Shown: positions 7,906-16,495, counted from the first letter of the stretch. The stretch is DNA of 64,000 nt from Bryobacterales bacterium (GCA_003167255.1 PMTR01000074.1:159266-223265); one strand, 5' to 3'. Program-made: numbers and translations. The notes: generated by a model from the sequence alone, not told the origin.

Positions 7906-9071
7906 CGGGCGGCACCCTGCCTGCGAGGCAGCAGCATCTGAAATCTGGCGCCCTTCGGAGCCGCGGGTTTGGCCGCGATCGAGCCGCCGTGCTGATCAAC
8001 AATCTGGTGAACCACCGAGAGCCCCAATCCGGTGCCATCCTCTTTGGTGGTGAAGAAGGGGTCGAAGATCCGATTCATTGCCTCAGGCTCCACTCCCGGA
8101 CCTTCATCCCTGACTTCGACGCAGATCCGGTCATCATCCTGGTAGACCGCCACCACGACCTCGCCGGATTCGGGCGAGGCATGGATCGCGTTGAGCGTCA
8201 GGTTCAACACGGCCTGTTTGATCTGTTCCGGATCGCATTCCACATTGGGGATCTGATCGGGCAGTTCCAAACGGATGCGAACGGCCCTCCGTCCGATGGC
8301 GTGCGCGGCCAGGTCCACTACCGCCTCAAGCACGCTACGGATATCGATGACCTGGTACTGCGGCGTGCGCGGCCGGGCGAAGTCGAGGAATTGCGACAGC
8401 AGCCGGTTCAGCCGTTCGCACTCTCTCAAGATGATCTCCACGCATTCATCACGCCGCTGGTCGGAGGTCTGCGCCCGCTGCAAGAGGCCAGCCGCCCCGG
8501 CCAGGCTGGCCAGAGGATTGCGGATCTCGTGTGCCAGGCCGGCCGAGAGCTGACCGACGGCCGAGAGGCGCTCCGCCCTCTTAACCTGTTCAAAGCTGTC
8601 CTGTAGCTCTCGATAGACCTCCGTGAGCCGCAAAGTGGTCTGCTCCATCGCCAAACGATGTTCGCGCTCCCGTTGCGCCAGCATTCCGGTGAACACTCCC
8701 GCCGCGCAAAAAGCCAGGATGTCAAGCAGTTGGTCACCACCGTAGGACCGTATCACCGAGAGCAGATGAAGGCTGTAGGGCAGGCTGGAAATCCCGGCCA
8801 ACAGACCTGCAAACAATCCGCCACGCCAGCCGAAGTACATGCCCGCGAAGACAATTGGCAGATAGTACAGGTGTTGCAGAATGTTGTGCCAGTGCCCGAG
8901 AGTGAGCGGCAGGGCCGCATGCAGCACGCCACAGAATAGAATGCCCGCCAGGATGGCGATCCAGCGAACATACGCCAAGCGTTCGGGCTCGGCCCGGAGC
9001 CACAGAAAGGGTTTCAAATCAGATGCCATCTCCAGTTTATCCGGAAGCGCCCGCAAGGTCGCACTTACCAC
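7902..9071 (-). CDS. Membrane sensor histidine kinase
   Basis: A 389-residue kinase if the GTG at 9069-9071 is used; an ATG 14 codons later (MASDLKPF) is equally plausible. The N-terminal part has about four hydrophobic helices (WIAILAGILFCGVLHAALPL, LYYLPIVFAGMYFGW, GGLFAGLLAGISSLPYSL, LLDILAFCAAGVFTGML), then a coiled-coil linker. The DHp H-box is GLAHEIRNPLASL and the HATPase has NLTLNAIHAS, VRDEGPGVEPE and DGTGLGLSVVHQIV. No extracytoplasmic sensor domain is visible, so sensing is probably within the membrane region. It is translationally coupled to the NtrC-type regulator downstream. Confidence 0.88.
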   Translation of the reverse strand: MVSATLRALPDKLEMASDLKPFLWLRAEPERLAYVRWIAILAGILFCGVLHAALPLTLGHWHNILQHLYYLPIVFAGMYFGWRGGLFAGLLAGISSLPYSLHLLSVIRSYGGDQLLDILAFCAAGVFTGMLAQREREHRLAMEQTTLRLTEVYRELQDSFEQVKRAERLSAVGQLSAGLAHEIRNPLASLAGAAGLLQRAQTSDQRRDECVEIILRECERLNRLLSQFLDFARPRTPQYQVIDIRSVLEAVVDLAAHAIGRRAVRIRLELPDQIPNVECDPEQIKQAVLNLTLNAIHASPESGEVVVAVYQDDDRICVEVRDEGPGVEPEAMNRIFDPFFTTKEDGTGLGLSVVHQIVDQHGGSIAAKPAAPKGARFQMLLPRRQGAAR

Positions 9072-9173
9072 CTTGCGGGCGCTCCTTACCCTGTAGAAGT
9101 TTTGAGTCTACCTGAGGTCTTGAAGCGGGGTGTGACGACAGGCCCCGCCCAGCGCCGATGAAGGCTAACCTGC

Positions 9174-12100
9174 TCAGAAGACGTACTTCAGGCTCAATTG
9201 CAGGCGGCGCGGATAGCCGGCCTGGTTCGCAGCGGTGATCCTTCCGAAGGTGGCGGACGTGGGACCCATCTGCGGCGATGGGAACCCGGGGTGGTTGAAG
9301 GCATTCAATGCCTCCGCCCGGAATTGGATCTCTTTGCCTTCGCTGATGCGGGTGTTCTTGATGAGAGCGAGGTCCACGTTGTTGCTGTTCCGGCCGCGGA
9401 TCTGGGAGAACCGCAGCGGCCAGGTACGCAGGTTGTTCACCAACTGGTTTGCGGAAGCGGTTTCAAAACCGGCCGTGTTGAACCAGCCGTCGACCGTGCG
9501 CTGGTCGGCAGGTTTCACGATGTTGGCCGGATTCCCGTAGTAGAGCATGTTACCCCAAGCCAGCGGGAAGCCGACCTGGTATCCGAAGATACCGGAAAGC
9601 TGCCAGCCGCTCACGATGCGCGAAGCCACTGGGTCGTCGCTGTTCAGCAACGCCTTGCCCTTGCCGAACGGAAGTTCCGCCACGCTGCTGATGGAGAAGC
9701 GGTGCGGCACATCCTGGTCGGAGATCACCCGGAGGGGCGCCTTGTCTCCCGCGTTGAGAAGTTCATCGGCCTGCATAAACTTCGAGAACGTGTAATTCCC
9801 GGTCACCATGAAGCCCTTGCTGAATCTCTTCTCCACGACCGCAGTCAAGCCGTGATACCAGGAATAGCCCGAGTTCACGCTGGTGTTGACTGCCCCAAAT
9901 TCCGGGTAAGGTGTCAGGAGACCCGATCGGGCAATCGTGGTGTTGGTGAAGGTGCCCTGCGTGTTTCCCGCCGGTCCCAAGCCATAGAACGGGTTGGTGA
10001 CGGTTCCCGTCAAGTAGTTGTTGGTAGTGTTGTCCCGCACTGGGCTGGTGCTCAGGTACTGATCCAGCAACGGGTTCAGGCTGACGATGTTGGGATTGCC
10101 GGTGGGGTTGAGGTCGATGTGTATGGTCTTGTTGCCGGTGTAGTTGACGTCGAGCAGAATGCCGCCCGGGAACTGGTGCTGTATGCCCAGTTCCCACCGG
10201 AACACTCGCTGGGGTTGGGGATTCTGATTGAAGAACGAAATGGCCTGCCCCAGAAACGTCTGGTAACCCGCCGCCGTTCCGACCGGCTCGGTGATGCCGT
10301 TGGGGAACGGGTTGGAGAGGGTGCCGATGAAGTTGATGTTGTCCGTGGTGGGAACCACATTGGTGTTCTGGCTGAAGCCGCTCTGGATCACGTCGCTGCG
10401 GCGCTCGCCCAGAAAGCCGTAGAAGATTCCGAATCCGCTGCGCAGCACGGTTTGGCTGCCGATCTGGTACGCCAAGCCGATACGCGGCATGAACTCGGTT
10501 TTCGGAGTATTGTACAAGCCGCTGGGATTGCCGTTGATTCCCGCAAAGGTGAGACCGCCTTTCGCCGCAAACTGGGCGGCGGGGAGTTGCGCCAACGGAG
10601 CCTTGGCATAAATGGTCTGGGCCGCCGCCGAGAACGGCTGCACATACGTGGGATCGAAGCCCAGAACGCTGCGGTTGTAGCGCTCGTGGAGCGGTTGCTC
10701 GAACTCATAGCGCAATCCGAGGTTGACGGTCAGCCTGGGGGTCACTTTCCAGTCGTCCTGTACGAAGAAACCCCATGAATTGGATTGTTCCGCGTAAGAA
10801 GCGGAGCGCGCCACGTTGCTGGAAGATGAGGGCAGTCCGAGCAGCAGCGCGGCGACCGATTGCCCGATGCTGCCGGGGGAAACCGGGGAGTTGTCCAGCG
10901 GTCCGCGAGTCCAAGTGGAGTCGAAGTTGAAGGTGCCGGTCTGCTGGAAGCCGAAGAACTTGTCGTTTTCCTGGTAGGCCCGGAATTCCAGCCCGGTACG
11001 GATTGAGTGCGCTCCGAGGATCTTCGTCAAGGTGGAACTGAAAGTGTGGTTCATCACGGGGCGGTTCTCACCCGCCGCCGAGGCGGTGGGAATGTAACCG
11101 CTCATGTTGAATTGGGGGAACGTGCGGACGTCTGTGGGGATGGCTTTGTTGTACGCGGCGGGGAAACCCAGATTGGTGAGGTCGAATCCGTCCGCGGCCC
11201 GGTTGCCCTCCTGGTACCGGATGAAACGGCTGTAGCTGTACCTGGTGTTCAGGACCGTGGTCGGCGAAATAGTCGCCACGTGGTCGAATACCGCCGAGCG
11301 CGCCAGGAACTGGAAGGTCACGCCGGTCGCGATGTCGTTGAAGTAGTTGTTGTAGGTGCTGTCGCGCCGGTAGATGCTGACCCGCGCAAAAATGCGCTGC
11401 CTGTCGCTGAAGTTGTGGTCCACGCGCCAGCTCAGGTTGTAATACTTGGCTTTCTCCGTGACGCTGGAGTCCAACATGTTGTTAGTCCCGTCCGGGTTGC
11501 CGGCGCTGAGGGGCGTTGGGAAATAGGACAATACGGCTTTGCCCACGGGGTTGATCATTGAGGGAGGAATGATGTTCCCCGCGAACGGATCCTCCTGGTA
11601 CCGGCCGGCGGTGGATGCCGCGCGCCGCGAGAACGGATTGTAGATCTGGTAGCTGGCGCCTGTGCCGGGCACCGCCAGCAGCGCGGAAAAGTCGCCGGTC
11701 CTTTCGGCCGCGGTCGGAACGGTGTTGGTGGTGTCGTCATGCCGCGGGCGCGAGTCGTGGATCCCTTCGTAGCCAAACATGAAGAACGTCTTGTTCTTGC
11801 CGTTGTAGACCTTGGGGATGTACACCGGGCCGCCGAACGATCCGCCCCACCGGTTGAACATGAAGTCGGGACGGGCCTTGCCCGCTGAATTGCCGAAGAA
11901 ATCGTTGGCCCAGAAGCTCGGGCGCTGGAACGTGTAGCCCGCGGTGCCGTGGAAAGCGTTGGATCCCGATTTCAAACTGATGTTGGTCACGCCGCCCATA
12001 GTTTGCCCGAACTGTGCGTCGAATGTTGCGGTCTGCACCTTGAACTCCTGCACGATGTCGGTGGGCGGAACATAGGCGGCAATCACCTGGTTGCCGTTGG

Positions 12101-12710
12101 CCGTGGCGGTCGTCGGGGCTCCATCGAGTGTGACGTCGCTCAGGTTGCCGCGAGAACCGGCCATGGCATAGCCCACAATATGGGTCGGTTCGAACGGCCG
12201 GTCCAGACGGGCGTCCCCAATGAACGCAACTCCGGAGGCCGACCCGATCAATTCAAACGGATTGCCGTAGGAGAGCGGAAGATCCGCTACCCGCCTGGAA
12301 TCCACCACCGTGCCCACGGAAGCACTTTCCGTGTTCATGAGCGGCGCTTCCGCCGTCACCGTGACGGACTGTTCGGAGTTGCCGACTTCCAGCACCAGAC
12401 TGATTTCCAGACGATCCGCAACCCGGATCTCAATGTTGTCGCGCACCACTGTTTTGAAACCGTGCGCCGAACCCTCGACGCGATACACGCCGGGGATCAG
12501 ATAAGTTGCCTGGTAAAATCCCGTCTCGTTAGTCGTCAGGCTAGTCTTGGTCCCCATGGCGGTATTGGTAACCACCACTTTGGCGCCGGGAATGAAGGCG
12601 CCACTGGGGTCGCTGACCTTGCCTGCGATGTTTCCCCTGGTTTCCTGTGTCCAGCCGATAGCCGTCAGGAAACACAGGATAGCAATAAGCGAAAAAATAC
12701 GACTAAGCAT
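9174..12710 (-). CDS. Oar-like TonB-dependent receptor
   Basis: A 1178-residue protein. The start is the ATG at 12708-12710 because AGAGGAG lies five bases upstream and a signal peptide follows directly (MLSRIFSLIAILCFLTAIGWTQ). Residues about 25-110 are a carboxypeptidase-regulatory-like (CarboxypepD_reg) domain. They are followed by a plug-like region (ADLPLSYGNPFELIG, GAPTTATANGNQVIAAYVPP, FDAQFGQTMGGVTNISLKSGSN) and a long beta-barrel ending in RRLQLSLKYVF. This is the huge OmpA/Oar-like class that is greatly expanded in Acidobacteria and thought to import complex organic ligands across the outer membrane. The upstream region holds a 20-bp palindrome and a candidate sigma-54 promoter; the NtrC-type pair lies 102 bases downstream on the same strand. 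Confidence 0.9.
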   Translation of the reverse strand: MLSRIFSLIAILCFLTAIGWTQETRGNIAGKVSDPSGAFIPGAKVVVTNTAMGTKTSLTTNETGFYQATYLIPGVYRVEGSAHGFKTVVRDNIEIRVADRLEISLVLEVGNSEQSVTVTAEAPLMNTESASVGTVVDSRRVADLPLSYGNPFELIGSASGVAFIGDARLDRPFEPTHIVGYAMAGSRGNLSDVTLDGAPTTATANGNQVIAAYVPPTDIVQEFKVQTATFDAQFGQTMGGVTNISLKSGSNAFHGTAGYTFQRPSFWANDFFGNSAGKARPDFMFNRWGGSFGGPVYIPKVYNGKNKTFFMFGYEGIHDSRPRHDDTTNTVPTAAERTGDFSALLAVPGTGASYQIYNPFSRRAASTAGRYQEDPFAGNIIPPSMINPVGKAVLSYFPTPLSAGNPDGTNNMLDSSVTEKAKYYNLSWRVDHNFSDRQRIFARVSIYRRDSTYNNYFNDIATGVTFQFLARSAVFDHVATISPTTVLNTRYSYSRFIRYQEGNRAADGFDLTNLGFPAAYNKAIPTDVRTFPQFNMSGYIPTASAAGENRPVMNHTFSSTLTKILGAHSIRTGLEFRAYQENDKFFGFQQTGTFNFDSTWTRGPLDNSPVSPGSIGQSVAALLLGLPSSSSNVARSASYAEQSNSWGFFVQDDWKVTPRLTVNLGLRYEFEQPLHERYNRSVLGFDPTYVQPFSAAAQTIYAKAPLAQLPAAQFAAKGGLTFAGINGNPSGLYNTPKTEFMPRIGLAYQIGSQTVLRSGFGIFYGFLGERRSDVIQSGFSQNTNVVPTTDNINFIGTLSNPFPNGITEPVGTAAGYQTFLGQAISFFNQNPQPQRVFRWELGIQHQFPGGILLDVNYTGNKTIHIDLNPTGNPNIVSLNPLLDQYLSTSPVRDNTTNNYLTGTVTNPFYGLGPAGNTQGTFTNTTIARSGLLTPYPEFGAVNTSVNSGYSWYHGLTAVVEKRFSKGFMVTGNYTFSKFMQADELLNAGDKAPLRVISDQDVPHRFSISSVAELPFGKGKALLNSDDPVASRIVSGWQLSGIFGYQVGFPLAWGNMLYYGNPANIVKPADQRTVDGWFNTAGFETASANQLVNNLRTWPLRFSQIRGRNSNNVDLALIKNTRISEGKEIQFRAEALNAFNHPGFPSPQMGPTSATFGRITAANQAGYPRRLQLSLKYVF

Positions 12711-12750
12711 AGTTGCTCCTCTAACCAAAAGTTTGCCTGCGCCAGTTCGA

Positions 12751-12770
12751 GTTGCACGTGCCATTCCAGG
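12751..12770 (-). promoter_or_regulatory. Candidate sigma-54 promoter of the Oar-like receptor
   Basis: On the minus strand the sequence reads CTGGAATGGCACGTGCAA. The GG of the -24 box (12767-12766) and the GC of the -12 box (12755-12754) are exactly 10 bases apart, as in YTGGCACG-N4-TTGCW. The -24 box is only partly consensus (CTGGAAT) and the -12 box reads GTGCA. The predicted start at about 12742 leaves a 32-base leader with a good ribosome site. The 20-bp palindrome at 12798-12817 would then sit about 56-75 bases upstream, the right place for an activator site. Confidence 0.55.
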
Positions 12771-12797
12771 CCGCCATTGCGGGAAATGCCCGATCGG

Positions 12798-12817
12798 GCT
12801 GTCCCAAATGGGACAGC
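12798..12817. promoter_or_regulatory. Perfect 20-bp palindrome, candidate activator site
   Basis: GCTGTCCCAAATGGGACAGC is an inverted repeat of 9-bp arms around AA. Such TGTCCC...GGGACA dyads fit the dimeric Fis-type DNA-binding domain of NtrC-family activators. It lies upstream of sigma-54-type promoters on both strands (12751-12770 minus and 12889-12905 plus). I found no second copy in the window. Confidence 0.55.
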
Positions 12818-12888
12818 TAGGAGGAGGGCCGTACGCAAAACGGACATCCCTATCTCACTTTGAGGGTGCTGTTGCCCCCGCGTCCTTA

Positions 12889-12905
12889 TTGGTCCTGCAA
12901 TTGCT
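12889..12905 (+). promoter_or_regulatory. Candidate sigma-54 promoter facing the small secreted protein
   Basis: TTGGTCCTGCAATTGCT has GG (12891-12892) and GC (12903-12904) separated by exactly 10 bases, with a perfect TTGCT -12 box and a weaker -24 box (TTGGTCC). The predicted start is near 12916, about 320 bases before the next convincing gene at 13237. No gene is convincing in 12711-13236, so this 526-base gap holds only the two divergent promoters and the shared palindrome. Confidence 0.4.
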
Positions 12906-13236
12906 ACTCCATGCAGATCAGGAAAGAGCGGCTCTTACCTCGGAGGACGACTATAGGGGAGCGCTGCTCACGCCGGGCGGGAGGCCGTTCGACCGAGACG
13001 GTCTCCGCGCTTGGCGTTTCCCGTTCAGTCCCCGTCAGTTCCCGCCATTGCGCTCCTGTCATCTCCGCCCGGAATGGCAGCCGCAGGCGCTCGCCATCTG
13101 GAGAAGATCGTCAATCTCATACTGGACGCCAATCTTGAACTCGAGTATGGCTCTCCGGCGATTGGCAAAACGCTTCGGGGTGGAAGCAAACGTGCAGTTC
13201 CTTTTCCGGAAACAGACCAAGAGGAGGTCACTGAAG

Positions 13237-13596
13237 ATGAAGATCACTTTTATTCTCACCCTTGCGGTATTCGGACTATTGGTCCGCACTGCGTATGGCG
13301 ATGCGCCCAAGAGCTATAGCGTTGTGCTCTCGAGTGCGACAATCGGAACGGCTGAACTCGATGGGGGTGATTACACGATGCTTGTTCACCGCGACGGCAA
13401 TGAACCCAAGGTTCGCCTTACGGAGCTCAAAACCGGCAACGCAACTGATGTCGCCGCCAAGGTGGAAGGCGTGGACAAGAAGTTTGAGGACACCGAAGTT
13501 GTTTCTCGAGAAGAAAACGGCGTCAAACGGATCACTGAGGTCCACATCGGTGGAACCAAGCTCCGGATTGTCTTTCAGCAAGGTTCCTCCCTCTAG
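13237..13596 (+). CDS. Small secreted protein, acidobacterial family
   Basis: A 119-residue protein from ATG 13237 with GAGGAGG upstream. A signal peptide (MKITFILTLAVFGLLVRTAYG) is followed by about 98 residues that look all-beta (KSYSVVLSSATIGTAELDGGDYTMLV, then VHIGGTKLRIVF at the end). Small secreted proteins of this design are numerous in Solibacter-type genomes; I know of no function. The ORF is open for 230 codons upstream, but that part has no protein-like composition, so I take the ATG with the ribosome site. Confidence 0.7.
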   Translation: MKITFILTLAVFGLLVRTAYGDAPKSYSVVLSSATIGTAELDGGDYTMLVHRDGNEPKVRLTELKTGNATDVAAKVEGVDKKFEDTEVVSREENGVKRITEVHIGGTKLRIVFQQGSSL

Positions 13597-13650
13597 CTTG
13601 CAGCGGTAACCGCCAGCCAGCGGAGGCGAGGGTCCCTAAGTACGTCACTT

Positions 13651-13781
13651 CAGAAGTTCGCTAACGTATCCAGGACCGCTTGCTGGCGCGCGGTTCCGAT
13701 CCGAGCCGCGACTTGTCGCACGACCGTGAGGGAGCGATCTTCGCAGAATGCGAAAGTGTACTTATGAAACGGTGTACTAAG
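13651..13781. repeat. Dispersed repeat family B, copy 1
   Basis: This stretch aligns over most of its length with 32348-32481. Shared blocks are AGAAGTTC, ACCGCTTGCTG, CGTGAGGGAGCG, TCTTCGC and TGATGAAACGGTG-type ends (here TTATGAAACGGTG). It fills part of the 484-base gap between genes at 13597-14080. No open frame in it resembles a transposase, so it is a non-coding dispersed element or the relic of one. Confidence 0.6.
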
Positions 13782-13823
13782 GAACTGCGCAAAAATAACT
13801 TCACATTCTCTGAGTGCGACCAT

Positions 13824-13932
13824 GTGGCGCACGCACTCGTGCGTGCCGTGTCGGCACTCCTGCCGACACGCTGGGGTGGTCGACGCGCGTCGCGATGAGT
13901 CGCGACGCGGCACGCAGGAGTGCGTGCGCCAC
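13824..13932. repeat. Palindromic repeat family A, copy 1
   Basis: The ends are perfect 13-bp inverted repeats, GTGGCGCACGCAC (13824-13836) and GTGCGTGCGCCAC (13920-13932), and pairing continues inward with one or two mismatches. Inside are two further hairpins: GTGTCGGCA/TGCCGACAC and CGCGTCGCGA/TCGCGACGCG, giving a cruciform-like shape. Related copies are at 52597-52721 and, degraded, at 28648-28765. Confidence 0.75.
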
Positions 13933-14080
13933 GGTTCGGCTCTGTATGTTTATTCTTGCGCGATCCCTAAGCAAGGTTTTGCGCGCATCGCACAGGCGCT
14001 ATCCGGGCTTCCAGAGGCGGTCCACGCCACTTTGCAGCGGCAATCGCAATCAAGTCAAGAGTCTCTGATGGGAGGATCAA

Positions 14081-14227
14081 ATGTTCACTAGCTTGGATGA
14101 AGAGATCAAACGCGACGATCAAGCCTCAACAACGCCGCGAGAGCGCCGGTTGTTCTACATCATGGTGCTGTTGATATCGGGTATCCTGTTCAGCGGCTTA
14201 TACGCCGGAATCAAGTATTTCGAATAG
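14081..14227 (+). CDS. Small single-pass membrane protein (48 aa)
   Basis: This is a 48-residue protein with ATG at 14081 and GGGAGGATCAA just before it. A charged N-terminal half (MFTSLDEEIKRDDQASTTPR) is followed by one transmembrane helix (FYIMVLLISGILFSGLYAGI) and a short tail ending KYFE. Small proteins of this design (MF.SLD.E.K.D..., one helix, G.K/R.(L/F)E end) are, to my knowledge, common in Acidobacteria and uncharacterised. The N-terminus is repeated in the gene at 14998-15177. Confidence 0.7.
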   Translation: MFTSLDEEIKRDDQASTTPRERRLFYIMVLLISGILFSGLYAGIKYFE

Positions 14228-14515
14228 CCTCGTAGACAAGAGAGCCGCGCAGGAGACGAAGACAAGCGGCCCCCTTAGTGGTTTTCGAGGCACAGGCATC
14301 GGCTCCCGCCGGAGGCGTCTTCATCCCATTGATGTTCCCGTTTCGGCCGATGGCGGCCAAACGCAGGTTTCTGGTGTAAGCTCTGGCGGCTCCTCGATGT
14401 AAGGCTCTCGCTGGGCACAGCCAGCAGGAGGGAGAGGCTACAGACTCGGGTCGCGCCGCCGTTGGAATGAGGGTTGGTCCGAACGGGTGCACCATCACGA
14501 GGAAAGAGGTGAGGA

Positions 14516-15013
14516 ATGAAGAACCAGGAATCGGTAACAGCATGGTGCGCATGGCCTGGCGAAAGCGTCGGTGCTGCTCCCACGCTTTTGATTGTCGGTC
14601 CGGTTGAGAATAACTGCGGCCGCGACCCCATTTTCGATCGTCTCCCGTGGCCGGCACACCGTGTACGGAACTGCCTGGAGGTGGCTCTCCATTTGCTTGA
14701 TAACCATCCTTGCATTGTCGTCTGTGAGCGGGACCTTGCAGATTGCGACTGGAAAGATGTTCTGGAGATAGCGCTGTCGCTGCCCAACCCGCCGCCCGTC
14801 ATTGTGACGTCCCGCCTGGCCGACGAGTACCTGTGGGCGGAAGTCCTGAACCTCGGCGGCTACGACGTGCTTGCGAAGCCGCTGGACAAACAAGAGGTGA
14901 GCAGGGTTTTGAACCTCGCCTGGGGGCATTGGGCAAACCAGGCATACCCGGCGGAACATCCCAAGTCGGCGCCTCTGCGAAGAGGAGATTTAGCAAAATG
15001 TTCAGTAGCTTGA
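14516..15013 (+). CDS. Degenerate receiver-domain protein
   Basis: A 165-residue protein with ATG at 14516 preceded by AGAGGTGAGGA. Residues about 22-140 show the alternating pattern of a response-regulator receiver domain: TLLIVGP, CIVVCERDLADCDWKDVLE, PPVIVTSRLADEYLWAEVLNLGGYDVLAKPLDKQEV. The conserved Lys of the KP pair is kept, but the strand that should end in the phospho-acceptor Asp reads VVCERD, so Glu71 or Asp73 stands there and phosphorylation is doubtful. No output domain is present. It overlaps the next small gene by 16 bases. Confidence 0.65.
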   Translation: MKNQESVTAWCAWPGESVGAAPTLLIVGPVENNCGRDPIFDRLPWPAHRVRNCLEVALHLLDNHPCIVVCERDLADCDWKDVLEIALSLPNPPPVIVTSRLADEYLWAEVLNLGGYDVLAKPLDKQEVSRVLNLAWGHWANQAYPAEHPKSAPLRRGDLAKCSVA

Positions 15014-15177
15014 ATGACGAAATCAGGAAGCAAGAGGCGGTGGAACTTGGCGGAATGGGGTGCTGCGCTATGCTGCCCCCAAGAACTATCGCGATAGAGC
15101 AGCGTGACGACGGTTGTCGGTTCCGGACCCGGGCAAGCTCGGGTGCGGTGAACCCACAGATGAGGCGAACGTCATGA
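14998..15177 (+). CDS. Small protein sharing the N-terminus of the 48-aa membrane protein
   Basis: A 59-residue ORF from ATG 14998 with AGAGGAG ten bases upstream. It begins MFSSLNDEIRKQE, close to MFTSLDEEIKRDD at 14081, but then diverges and has no transmembrane helix. It may be a decayed paralogue whose reading frame has been lost after the first dozen codons; neither other frame restores a helix. It overlaps both neighbours. Confidence 0.4.
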   Translation: MFSSLNDEIRKQEAVELGGMGCCAMLPPRTIAIEQRDDGCRFRTRASSGAVNPQMRRTS

Positions 15178-15560
15178 AAAAAGGGAAAGCACCGGCGTTA
15201 ATAGAAGAAGCCCATCACGCAATCTTGCTTCCCAAAAGGCCTGAATGGACCTCAGTATCCGGCAAACTCGCCTCAGGCTTCACCGAGTTAAGGCGAGTTG
15301 CCGAAAATGACCAGGCACCCGTACTTCATGAGCAGTTCGTGCCGCCGCAGGTTCAGCCGGGAAGGCCAAGTCCTCCATCCGTGGATGTCGAGCGGATGTT
15401 GGCGGAATTGCGGGCAGAATCGGCATATCTGAATGCTGCGATCTTGAGGTTGCAACGTGCTTCATCGCCAGCCCCGAAAGAACGTTGGGCGGTGTTTAAC
15501 GGTCAGAAAGCCAAAGCCGGCCCGCGACGTCGAACAGGGTCACGGCACAGTGAGGGTTGA
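15174..15560 (+). CDS. Hypothetical protein (128 aa)
   Basis: A 128-residue protein from ATG 15174; an in-frame start at 15114 would add 20 residues. A Pro-rich middle (PPQVQPGRPSPPSVD) is followed by a helix (VERMLAELRAESAYLNAAILRLQRA) and a basic tail. It looks cytoplasmic and partly disordered. It lies directly upstream of the M48 protease gene (2 bases apart), suggesting co-transcription. I do not recognise a family. Confidence 0.5.
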   Translation: MKKGKAPALIEEAHHAILLPKRPEWTSVSGKLASGFTELRRVAENDQAPVLHEQFVPPQVQPGRPSPPSVDVERMLAELRAESAYLNAAILRLQRASSPAPKERWAVFNGQKAKAGPRRRTGSRHSEG

Positions 15561-15562
15561 CT

Positions 15563-16495
15563 ATGAAACGAACAGATTCGATTCTGCGTGCAGCACTGGC
15601 AATAGCACTTGGCACAGGGGCGCTGTTGCCGCTCGACGCGCAGTCCAAAGACCCAAAGAAAGACCCGGACCAGATCGGCAATCGCGACGTTGGCAAGGGC
15701 GTCAACTTCTATTCCTTGGAGAAGGAAATGGCCTTGGGCAAGCAGTTGGCGCAGGAAGTGGAGAGAGAAGCCAAACTGGTGGATGATCCCATTCCGGCGG
15801 AATTCATCAACCGTCTTGCCCAGAACCTGGCTCGCAACTCCGACATTAAGGTTCCGGTAACGGCCAAGATGATCGATAGCGACCAGGTGAATGCCTTCGC
15901 TCTGCCCGGCGGCTTTCTCTTCGTTAACACCGGCCTGGTTATGAAGGCCGAGACCGAGGCGGAACTTGCGGGAGCTATAGCGCACGAGATTGCGCATATC
16001 GCGGCACGTCACGGAACTCGTCAGGCTTCGCGAGGCCAGATCGTCGATATAGCCAGCCTCCCGTTGATCTTCCTCGGCGGGTGGCCCGGATTCGCCGTCC
16101 GCCAGGGCGCTGGCCTTGCCCTGCCACTCACCTTTCTGAAGTTCTCTCGCGGCTTTGAACAAGAGGCGGACTTGTTGGGCCTGCAGTATCTTTACAAAGC
16201 CGGTTACGATCCCACGGCGTTTATCGATTTCTTCGAAAGGATAGAGGCCCTGGAAAAGAAAAAACCCGGCACGGCATCGGAGCTTTTCCGCTCGCATCCG
16301 AAGACGGCGACACGTATCCAGTACGCCCAAACCAACGTGCAGGAACTGCTTCAGCAGCAACCCCAGTATGTGGTGACAACCTCGGAGTTCATCGAGGTCA
16401 AGCGCCAGCTAGAGCGCAATATGGGGCGCCGAAAGGCCGCACCTTCGAATACTGGTCCGACGCTCCGCCGGTCCACTAGTCTTAGCTATAGCTAG
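15563..16495 (+). CDS. M48-family periplasmic metalloprotease
   Basis: A 310-residue protein, ATG at 15563 with GAGGG upstream. A signal peptide (residues 1-27, ending LLPLDAQ) is followed by the peptidase domain: zinc-binding HEIAH at residues 141-145 and the downstream Glu ligand in GFEQEADLLGLQYL (about 205). This arrangement is that of BepA/YggG/LoiP-type proteases, which degrade or help assemble outer-membrane proteins. The usual C-terminal TPR half of BepA (about 480 aa) is missing, so it is closer to short M48 proteins. It converges with flgJ; only a repeat fragment separates them. Confidence 0.88.
   Translation: MKRTDSILRAALAIALGTGALLPLDAQSKDPKKDPDQIGNRDVGKGVNFYSLEKEMALGKQLAQEVEREAKLVDDPIPAEFINRLAQNLARNSDIKVPVTAKMIDSDQVNAFALPGGFLFVNTGLVMKAETEAELAGAIAHEIAHIAARHGTRQASRGQIVDIASLPLIFLGGWPGFAVRQGAGLALPLTFLKFSRGFEQEADLLGLQYLYKAGYDPTAFIDFFERIEALEKKKPGTASELFRSHPKTATRIQYAQTNVQELLQQQPQYVVTTSEFIEVKRQLERNMGRRKAAPSNTGPTLRRSTSLSYS

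Noticed and set aside
9198-10778. A 526-codon open frame antisense to the Oar-like receptor
   Set aside because: It lies wholly opposite a well-supported gene and has no recognisable domain or ribosome site; long antisense frames are expected at this GC content. The same applies to 1890-2804, 22303-23571, 26893-28854 and 35658-37097.
14228-14515. Possible riboswitch or structured leader before the degenerate receiver gene
   Set aside because: I looked for c-di-GMP-I and cobalamin core words and found none; only ordinary GC-rich sequence is visible.
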